Origin: Berberis thunbergii
Lineage: Eukaryota; Streptophyta; Magnoliopsida; Ranunculales; Berberidaceae
Assembly: GCA_003290165.1 (NCBI GenBank)
Contig: QNQO01000677.1
Location: 248,001 to 312,000 of the forward strand
Direction of reading: 5' to 3'
Length of the DNA stretch: 64,000 nucleotides
Positions 56,220-64,000 of the stretch are shown here, piece by piece (the stretch's first letter is position 1; each line of letters starts with the position of its first letter). Position numbers and translations under genes: made by a program. The notes under the pieces were generated by a model, which saw only the letters and a program-made list of their open reading frames with translations, was not told where the DNA came from and ran no database searches.

Positions 56220-56759
56220 TAATGATACATCAAATAAGCCTTTAATCACGACCAAACACATGGCAAATATTATCAATCACGAGGAATAGGCACTTCGATC
56301 TCAATCAAATCCAAGAAGCTTGAAAAGGCATGCCCAGTCATTAAAGCCCAAAAGGGTCATTGATAATAGATCATAATCAAAGGCATGAGTCCAGGCCCAA
56401 CGGTTTTCTTCCCTTAGAGAAGAGAAAAGTTACAAAAGAGAAGAGTCATGGCAAGAATCATTCCCCCAAGGATGTACCTCAATAAAGGAGGATATCAATG
56501 TGATAAACGTCTCCCTTTATCATGCCCTACATGCTTAAGTCACGCAAAGAGTTAATTAAGTACATTATATAAGGTAAAGGGAACATTCAACAAAATATAT
56601 GCAAACACAACTGAACTATACTATGTCCAAATTTAATCGTCTCCCACATATTAACTGAATTAAGCATCGGAGTGCCCTCGGCCACCAAAAAGGTGGTCTT
56701 TGGCAATCTAACCCTGTTTTACAGGTCAGATCTCTAGGAGAACGGATTTGAACGCATCA
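56220..56759 (+). repeat. T3 3' LTR
   Basis: TAATGATACATC to GAACGCATCA, 540 bp; close copy of 38320-38869, with stem CCACCAAAAAGGTGG near 56682. Followed by TSD TTGAC. Confidence 0.88.
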
Positions 56760-56764
56760 TTGAC

Positions 56765-57489
56765 ATTATCACAATAGAGGCTAGCCCTTCATTAGAGGAA
56801 AAAATTAAATAAAAATACTAAGGGTACATGTAAAACTAATCTCTACATTGAGTTTCCAATTATACACTGGCATGATGCGTAAATATTGCCTTTTGGCAGG
56901 CCATCAAGGGTCTAACAGGTTATGTCAGCAAAAGAACTAAAGTTTTATCAGTGTGACTACTTTCAATCTGATGTCTAATGTGATTCTGATCTCTATAAGA
57001 GCAAAGAGAAAACTCCCGTGCATGTTTATTCAATATAATCTAATGATCATATATATAACTTATCAACAATTTTAGGGAGCTGGTGGTCACTTTGGGGATT
57101 TTTGAAATTTCTACTCCTATGGATGGTGTTTGTGGTTGTATTTGAAAGAGAAGTGGTAAAAAGTGTAAAAAAAAATCAAAAGTGACTACCAAACATGACT
57201 CCCTAGACTTACTCATAATTTATTGTGAATTGAGACTGATTTTCACATTCATAAGTGTGGTAAAAGGTCAAATTTTTATGAAAGTGTCATGTAGCAATAT
57301 GACCTACATATTGGACATTTTAGGTTCATATATACACCGTGGAAACAGAATATGAAATGTTCAATTTTTTATTACCAAATTACTGACAAGCGTTTGCAAC
57401 ACACTCATTCAAAAACGTGTGTATATATATATGTGTGTGTGTGTTTATTTTGCTGAAAGAAGGGAACAATAGGAAACAGATAGAGATTG
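56765..57489. other. Unassigned DNA right of T3
   Basis: AT-rich, no gene recognised. A (TG)n stretch lies at 57420-57445. Confidence 0.35.
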
Positions 57490-57494
57490 AGAAC

Positions 57495-57572
57495 TTGAAA
57501 TTTGGAGAGGTTTACGTCATAGCTAATCTCTCATTCTCTTCCAACCACATTAAAAACTTGTTGTAAATCAAT
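57495..57572 (-). pseudogene. SABATH methyltransferase exon 1, second copy
   Basis: Minus strand reads LQQVFNVVGRE, stop, EISYDVNLSKFQ and a GTTCTC donor at 57494. It aligns with exon 1 of 9814-10448 (LQQLFSMVGGDREHSYASNS). The initiating ATG is ATT here and there is an internal TGA. No exon 2 follows within 700 bases. Flanks are also paralogous, so this is a duplicated locus rather than a transposed exon. Confidence 0.75.
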
Positions 57573-57638
57573 GAATAATGTGGTTCAATTCAGTGTTTCA
57601 CTTTTTTGCTACAAAAATGAGATCAATTTTATGTCAAA

Positions 57639-58607
57639 TAGGGATGGCAACGAGGCGGATTTGAGCAAACCCATCCCCGCCCCGCATATCTGTTTATCAT
57701 TTTTTTTTAAACCATCCTCGCCCCGTACGAATAGGCGGATATCTGCCTCGCTCCATTTAACCCAAAAAAACAAAACAAAACAAAACAAAACAGATCTAAG
57801 ATTTGAGATCTGAGTGAGAAAGAAGAAGAAGAAGAATGGAGTATAGAGCAAGAGCAGGAGCTACAACCCTCGAATAGGTAGGGAGCAAGAGCAAACACAG
57901 GAGCAAAATGAGGACCTCATTTTCATCCATTTTGTCTAAACTAGGAGAAGAGATCGAATCATTGCACCATTTAATCTCCCTTCATTCTGAATTAGCATCC
58001 CTCGGTCAGCCTAGCACGCCCTCCTGTTGGCTGGCATAGAATAGCCTGGCAATTTTCTGATACCACCACAGTTTGAGAGTGGCTGAAGACCGTAGTGATA
58101 TTGAAGCAACCCTGACATTTGACATTCATGAAGAAGGAATTGGGGGACTGCACAAAACGCTTCAACTTGTGCTCCTCTTCTCAATGTCCGCTGGAGGGTT
58201 TAGCAAATCAATGTCATTGGGAAGCACCATGTTGACAGAGAAACCCTAGACGAGAAGAGACTCTCTGAAACCCTAAAGAAAGCTTAAGCTGCTGCAAAAT
58301 AGCGTGAGCTTCTTCACCTTCATTCTTCACATTTACAACAAAGTGTTGAGAGTCTGAGAGTGAGAAGAGATCAAATGGGTAGGGTTTTTTTTCGTTTTTA
58401 AGGGCCAGGGGTATTTATGTAAATTTTCATACTTAAACGGATATCCGTGAGGCGGATATGGCAAAATTCGTATCCGCCCCGAATATTCAATGGGTGTTGT
58501 TTGAATATCTGTATCCGCCCCGAAACCCGTTTAGCCATATCCAAATCCGCCCCATATAGATTGGGTGGGACGGATATCTGTGAAAATTCGCCCCACCGCC
58601 ATCCCTA
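57639..58607. mobile_element. Non-autonomous hAT-like element near SABATH copy 2
   Basis: 969 bp, ends TAGGGATGGC / GCCATCCCTA, TSD ATGTCAAA (57631-57638) and ATATCAAA (58608-58615), 7 of 8 identical. Subterminal GGCGGATATCC-type motifs occur on both sides. The paralogous locus near 10509 (ATGTCAAATATTG) lacks it. ORFs within it (57571-57898) are simple-sequence. Confidence 0.88.
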
Positions 58608-58615
58608 ATATCAAA

Positions 58616-59376
58616 TGTCAGTTCATTTACTCCGAAAGCTCGAGCTAATTAACTACATAGCTACACATTAAATGAAATGTAAATACCAAGTATCTCTTAA
58701 ATTCGTAATATAATTAACAATATAGTAACAAAATCACAAAGTTCACGCACACAACTATAAATTTCTTGTTAATAATCACTTAAATTCCTTATTATACTAC
58801 ATCAAAAGTTGAAAGTTGTGAGGGCGTGAGTTTGTAGATGAGCAAAGCGAAAATTGTGGGTGCCAACAGTGCTATCCAAACCACTATGAGAAGGGTTTCA
58901 ATGTTTCTTCCCCACTATTGAGCCATGGGTTTTATCCACAATGCTTACTCCAACGATTCAGACGAAGATGAAGAGCAACATAAGAGGAATTTCGTCAAAC
59001 ACCCTTCGTTCAATCGATTCAAATCCCACCAAATTTTCATCAACAAACTAGATCTTCCGCACAAACCCATCATCATCATCATTCAAACTATCACTCTCAG
59101 AACCTCACACCACCAAGACCCAAATAACTCATGATTCCAGGACGATACATTCCGAAGAGAGAGCGAGCAGGCTGAGATCAATGGAGCAAGTTGAGATCGT
59201 TGGATCTTTGATCTGAAGGAGGAGCAGGGTGAAACTCTGTTGAAAAAGACTGCGAAAAAAACGACTTGAGAAAGAAAGACTGAAATTTTGTGAATTTATC
59301 GAGATATTCGACAAATATTTTGCTAATTTATCGAGATTTGATTAAAAACTGTACATATGAAATTCATAGCTTTTCT
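58616..59376. other. Unassigned, possible old exon
   Basis: Up to about 58700 this is SABATH 5' flank. The plus frame 58925-59134 (MGFIHNAYSNDSDEDEEQHK) is acidic and not recognised. No support beyond its openness. Confidence 0.25.
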
Positions 59377-59379
59377 TTA

Positions 59380-60856
59380 AGGGGGTGGTATTCAATTACA
59401 GATTTTAATGGATTGGGAAAGATTTTAAAATTCATAAGTATTCAATTAAGGATTTAAAATAATACATATAAATCTAGGAGTATTCAAATACGGATTTTAA
59501 AGGGTTATTTTAAAATTCATCAAAATCAAGGGGTATTCAATTCATGTTTTTCAAGAGTCCACCAAAATCAGGAGGTATTCAAGAAGTAATGGATTTGTTA
59601 AAGTTGTGGATTTTGAAAGATTTGTGAGTAGAAAGTATATATAACAAAAGTCATTCCAAGAAGTAATGTATTGTATATGGATTCTTATGGAATTGATAAA
59701 TAATTTGAAAAGTCCACGGACTCTTAAATTGTCCACAGACTCTTTAAATTGTCCACGGACTTCTGCTGATTTCTTAAATCCATAGACTTTTGCTACAGAC
59801 TTTTTAGAGATTTATGAAAATCCATGGACTTTGTATGAATGACTTTTACAGATTTCTAATTATTTGCAAGATAAAAAAGAAGTTGGTAAATAGTGATGAA
59901 ACAAAAAAACGTCCGCATATAATCCACGAAGTTTGTATGAATGTCTCCTCCCGCCCAAACCTTTCTCCTCAATAAACCTCCGGGACGCCACAACCTTGTG
60001 CCCCTCAGCCTCGGGCCGACCCCTCTTCCAAGGCACAGACTTCCTAGGTCTCAAGAAACGGGGCCAAGGCCTGCGCTCATGGATCCAGGTCGACACCTCG
60101 GGGAACTCACAGATCATGGAGGTCGACAAGTTCACCATGATGTGTCGCTGTGACCTCCTCGCACGTGACCTCCGCCTCCTCGACCCTCTCTTCGTTTACC
60201 CCTCCACCATCCTTGGCCGTGAGAAGGCCATCGTAGTCAATTTGGAGCACATTCGATGCATAATCACTGCTGATGAGGTCCTTTTGCTCAATTCTCTTGA
60301 TAATTATGTGTTGCAGTATGTGGTTGAGTTGCAAAAGAGGCTAACTGCATTTGGGGGTTGAGGATGTTTGGCACTCTGATGAGTCAGATATTCTGAGGAA
60401 GAGGGGGAGTAGTAAGGGGTTGGATAATATGTTCGGGATTGGGTCGTCTCCCGATTATCTCCCTTTCGAGTTTCGGACCCTCGAGATTGCTCTTCGCGGC
60501 TGGCACAAGGAAGAACTTTGGGAGACTTTTTCACGTTGAAATCTTTGATATGAAGGCTAGCAAACTATTGAACTTTGTTATTTATACATAACACTACAAA
60601 GTCCATGAGAATCCATGATTTTCCAAATCCATAAATATGAATGATATTTTGAATACCCTAAAACTTCTGTGGACTTTCTAAAATCCATATTGAATACCCC
60701 TAGACTTTGTGGATTTCAAAAAGACTTTTTAAAATCCTGATTGAATACCCCTAGACTTTTGTGGACTTTTTAAAATCCAAATTGAATACACTTTGATTTT
60801 CAGAATCCATGGAATTTATTAAATTGCCCACAAAATCCAGATACAATACACCCCCC
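59380..60856. mobile_element. Harbinger-like TIR element carrying an MRS2 fragment
   Basis: Ends AGGGGGTGGTATTCAATT and, inverted, GGGGGGTGTATTGTATCT, with 3-bp TTA on each side (59377-59379, 60857-60859). Subterminal parts on both sides are rich in TATTCAAT and GATTTTAAAA words and their inverses (59390-59850, 60590-60850). The TTA duplication and GGGGTGTATTCAATT-type ends fit PIF/Harbinger-like elements. No transposase; the centre is host MRS2 sequence. Confidence 0.75.
59933..60539 (+). pseudogene. Captured MRS2/CorA-type magnesium transporter fragment
   Basis: Reads LLPPKPFSSINLRDATTLCP, SASGRPLFQGTDFLGLKKRG, RSWIQVDTSGNSQIMEVDKF, LDPLFVYPSTILGREKAIVV, IITADEVLLLNSLDNYVLQY, then after a shift at about 60355 SPDYLPFEFRTLEIAL, and departs from the family at about 60495. 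Plant MRS2 proteins carry Mg2+ across membranes; the N-terminal cytosolic/matrix half is here, but the two membrane helices and the GMN motif are missing. The first 140 codons are open. The sequence is uninterrupted by introns over this stretch. Confidence 0.92.
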
Positions 60857-60859
60857 TTA

Positions 60860-61620
60860 TATTTCAACGGATTTGTATTGGCAATTGTTAAATAACACCA
60901 CCATTTTCGATAAAGGACACCAACACCATACTTTTTTTGGGATCTGTTGAAGAACACCACCATCTTCCCTTTTCGCTTTCTCTTCTCTCTTCATAGGAGC
61001 ACCACCACCTTGCCCCCACAACTTCTGGCCACACCACCATGCCCTACCACTGTTGGCTGCACCACCACCCGCACTTCCTCTTTTCATTTGTTCTTGTTCT
61101 TTTTTTTTTGATATTATTCTTCTTTTTATCATTTTTTGTTATTATTATTCTTCTTATCATTTTCTTCATCTTATTTTCTCTTTTTCTTGTCCTCTCTTAT
61201 CTTCATTTTTGTTTTTTGTTCTTTTTTTTTCCTTCTGATTTCTTCTTCTTTTTTCTCTCTGTTTTTTTCTTTTTCTTCTATTTTTTTCTTCTCTCCTTTT
61301 CTCCTCCCATGTTTTTTTCTCCTTCGCCCTTGCAGAGATTCCTGCGAGTGGAAGTTCTCCACTTGGCAAAACCTTCACGAAGGCAAAAAAAAAAAAGTAG
61401 AGGAAGAAGAAGAGGTAACAGTAGCGTCGTGGTGATGGTGATTGAAGAATAAGGAGAAGGGAGAAGGAGGAGAGGTGGCAGTTGGTGAGGATAACAATTT
61501 GAAGTAAAATAATTATACTTTTGGACCATCTTCATTGTATTTGGATTTTTTTTTAATTTAAAGTAAAATTCTCGTAGCATACAAACAATTGTTTAATTGA
61601 TGTTTTGAGAGATGTTTTAT
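60860..61620 (+). repeat. Low-complexity, T- and CT-rich region
   Basis: CACCACCA-rich stretch (60960-61080), then an extended TTCTTT/TTTTTC tract (61090-61320). The long Phe/Leu frames (61039-61452) and their Lys/Glu mirror frames are composition artefacts. Confidence 0.8.
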
Positions 61621-61714
61621 GATTTGTGTTGGCATGGATAACAATGTAGGTGATGTTCTTTCATTTCTTTTTATGACTAATAACATATTTATAAAAATCC
61701 ATTGAATTTAAAAA

Positions 61715-61937
61715 AATTGCTTTTGTGATCAATGATGGGAATGGAAGTTCCATGAACATGAGAATCATATGCCTTGGGGGATTAAGGAGTGAAATTCTCA
61801 TGTTCATGGGACTTCCATTCTCACCATTGATCACAAAATCAAATGGTAGATGTGGAGTGATATATTAATTTAGCATAAACTGTAGGAGCCCCCTCATGAA
61901 TTTTCATGGCATAGAATTTCATACAACCAAACACCCT
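61715..61937. mobile_element. Fold-back MITE, left arm lost
   Basis: Contains a 39-base inverted repeat (61727-61765 with 61794-61832) beginning GATCAATGATGGGAATGG and ending in its near-complement. The right end CAACCAAACACCCT is shared with the copy at 63105-63435. The outer left arm is missing. Confidence 0.8.
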
Positions 61938-62107
61938 AAGTGTCAAAATCTATAGAAATTCATAACAAACATTTATAAAATCTTTAAAATTCAATCATTT
62001 ACAATTCATCAAAATCCAATGAATTTTGTAAAATTCTTTGAAACTTTTTACAATTCACGAGATTTAAAATCTTTCAGAGTCCATTTAAATCCCGAATTGC
62101 ATACCCC
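61938..62107. repeat. Terminal region of another Harbinger-like element
   Basis: Ends ...CCCGAATTGCATACCCC at 62107, the inverse of a GGGGTATGCAATTCGGG start, with AAAATTCATT-type words before it, much like 59380-60856. The left end was not found; the MITE above probably inserted into it. Confidence 0.45.
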
Positions 62108-63104
62108 TGTAGTTAAGTTAAAAAAGGCATTTTTTATGTGAAAATTTTGCCAAATCACAATCCATAACTACACCTTTAGTCTAAATTTTACATCGTTATC
62201 ATATCTACTTGTGATGATGGCCATGATCCTCAGTAGTCAAAATGAGGTTTTACTAAATGCTAATGATGACAAGCACGGCACACTTTTTTCCCTTATCTTA
62301 TTTTGTATAATTGTTTTAGGTGTTTCACATGCTGTATCGTGGCAGCTTTCACCCCAGAATTATGATTAATCCTTGACTAATCTCACCAATTATGCTGGCA
62401 TTTGATGAGAACAAGAAGTATTGGGCTAAAGTTGGAAGGGGGAAAAGAGAAAAGTTGAATAAATAATGAAGACATTACTTCTACCCTTACCTCCATGAGC
62501 ATATGCGTGTTTTTATGTATTTTTATTAATTTAATTTTTTAATAAATTTTTTAAACAAAAGTTCGTCGAGTGCATACAAAGACTGTTTTCTCCAAAATAC
62601 ATATGGCTTTAAAAATATATGGCTATAGTAAGAACATGACACAGCCCAATGTGCCTTTCGTTGTAGAGTTCGGGAAAGGAATTGTCCATAAAAAGGTTCA
62701 TGGGAAAACAAATATTTGACACTGTTATTACGAAGTAGGCTTGTAGATTGGTGAAATCTGGAAGAAGAAAAGAAAAAGATAAAAAAAACACCCACATTTT
62801 CATTTTTTTTTAAACAAAAACAAGTAATTATTTTATTGCAGATGAAATCATGAAACAGATAAACTCTATGAATATATTGATTATTTAAGCTCTGTTGCAG
62901 TACAAATTATTTAAGTTATCTCTTTAGTCACATTTTACATCGAACCTATCATGTTTAAATAAGATTTTACGTTATGACAACGATGGCAACCATCACAAGA
63001 TACACATTTTTTTTTCATTTAACTAGTGTCTTGTAGCCACAATAGGGTTTTGGAAAATGCTGGTGATGATGACAACCCTGATCTATTTTTCCTTTTTTAA
63101 TTTA
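62108..63104. other. Unassigned AT-rich DNA
   Basis: No gene or element ends recognised. Confidence 0.3.
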
Positions 63105-63435
63105 AGGGTGTGTTTGGTTGCATGAAATCTTATGTCATGGAAATTCATAAGAGGACTCCTACATTTTAGGTTACATTGATGTATCACTTCACATCCACCA
63201 TTTGATTTTTTGATCAATGATAGGAATGAAAGTCTCATGAACATGAGAATCATATGCCTTGGGGGATTAAGAAGTGAGATTCTCATGCTCATGAGACTTT
63301 CATTCCCACCATTGATCACAAAATCAAATAGTGATCAAATGGTAGATATGGAGTGATATATTAATTTAGCCTAAACTGTAGGAGCCCCCTCATGAATTTT
63401 CATGACATAGAATTTCATACAACCAAACACATCCT
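63105..63435. mobile_element. Fold-back MITE, complete
   Basis: 331 bp. Left end AGGGTGTGTTTGGTTGCATG, right end inverse AGGATGTGTTTGGTTGTATG. An inner inverted repeat at about 63212-63250 and 63280-63317 (GATCAATGATAGGAATGAAA). No ORF of note. TSD uncertain (TTTA on the left, AAAT on the right). Confidence 0.85.
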
Positions 63436-64000
63436 AAATGTCAAAATAACTTACAATTCCACTTAATGTTTAATAATGACGATAACGACAATAATGATAT
63501 TTTTCCATTTCTATAAGTCATGGTAGGGTTTGAGCCTAATTATTTCGATTGAGTCATCAACTATTTTAGCTGGCATTAGGATTATGGTGGTGACAAAAAA
63601 TTACTAAAAATGAAATCAAAGGCTAACAAAAAATGTCATTTTAACAAGCATCTATGCTTGACTTCTTCCTTCATTAGTTGGCACAGTTTACTTCTCTTAA
63701 TTTACTCTATAATGAAATTGATTACTGAATTGTTAACATCAAATTGTATCATATGTCTTGACTTTTGTATTTTTAATATTACAATGATAAAAATTTCCCT
63801 AAAATATTATAATGAAATCAAGATTTTAATTCGCAGCTACAGCTACAACAAAAACTATAGAATGCAAATTCCAATAGAGGTATACTACACCAAATTGGCT
63901 TTTTTGTAACAACCCCCAAAACATTATCACTTTTAAAGTGTAACAATCCACCTAACAATTTTACACATTTTCACAAACAAAATGATACAATAATTGTATC
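63436..64000. other. Unassigned right edge
   Basis: AT-rich. The 99-codon plus frame at 63610-63909 lacks known motifs. TGTAACAACCCCC at 63906 resembles the start of a TGTAACACCCC-type repeat that runs off the window. Confidence 0.3.

Larger units (their letters stand above)
38320..56759 (+). mobile_element. T3: Tat-type Ty3/gypsy element with nested insertions
   Basis: 5' LTR 38320-38869 and 3' LTR 56220-56759 are close copies. Flanks TTGCC (38315-38319) and TTGAC (56760-56764) are a TSD with one mismatch. Content: leader, nested inverted T2 (38968-45978), T3 pol from within RT to integrase end (45973-48433), 77-bp tandem array, antisense ORF (minus) split by the 3.84-kb element at 51358-55200. 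T3 gag, protease and N-terminal RT are gone, lost with the 5' half of T2. Confidence 0.85.

Noticed and set aside
61039..61452. 137-codon plus-strand frame and overlapping Phe/Leu or Lys/Glu frames
   Set aside because: They follow a TTCTTT-type simple sequence; both strands are open for compositional reasons.

Overview
This window is repeat-dense nuclear DNA from a flowering plant, probably a eudicot. I see no intact host gene. Evidence for a plant: Ty3/gypsy Tat-lineage and Athila-type retrotransposons, a Ty1/copia RNase H, CACTA, hAT and Harbinger-like DNA elements, and pieces of plant genes (SABATH methyltransferase, GT77 xylosyltransferase, DEAD-box helicase, PP2A B' subunit, AAA-ATPase-like protein, MRS2 magnesium transporter). 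Species cannot be fixed from this sequence. Most boundaries rest on target-site duplications (TSDs), terminal motifs, or empty sites read by eye.

Layout. 1-656: remnant of a Tat-type element (antisense ORF fused by deletion to an LTR fragment). 661-2604: copia RNase H split by a 1.39-kb solo-LTR-like insert. 3839-4020: tRNA-derived SINE with an 18-bp TSD. 4345-4615: hAT-type BED finger relic. 5053-9812: Tat-type remnant T0 (antisense ORF on +, pol on -). 9814-10448: SABATH pseudogene cut by T0. 10776-36902: Tat-type element T1 (+), with no pol seen. T1 contains a CACTA element (12619-21415, carrying helicase and GT77 exons and its own 1.84-kb solo LTR) and a 10-kb gag-protease-only Athila-like element (24927-34923). 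37142-37842: solo LTR with a perfect TSD. 38320-56759: Tat-type element T3 (+), holding the inverted, truncated Tat element T2 (38968-45978) and a 3.84-kb TG...CA element (51358-55200) with PP2A and AAA-ATPase-like gene pieces. 57495-57572: second SABATH first exon; its upstream region carries a 969-bp hAT-like insert that is absent from the paralogous site near 10509. 59380-60856: Harbinger-like TIR element carrying the N-terminal half of an MRS2 gene. 60860-64000: low-complexity DNA and two fold-back MITE copies.

How the parts relate. T0, T1, T2 and T3 share one plan: gag-pol on one strand, then a subfamily-specific tandem array, then a long ORF on the opposite strand with a Transposase_28-like domain and coiled coil, then the polypurine tract and 3' LTR. 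T0 and T2 have TATA-like boxes about 100 bp upstream of the antisense start codon. Array sequence suggests two subfamilies: T1/T2 (129-139-bp unit) and T0/T3 (about 77-bp unit). All coding regions carry stops or frameshifts, so this is an ageing nested-transposon block. The liveliest biology is repeated capture of host gene exons by three different element types.
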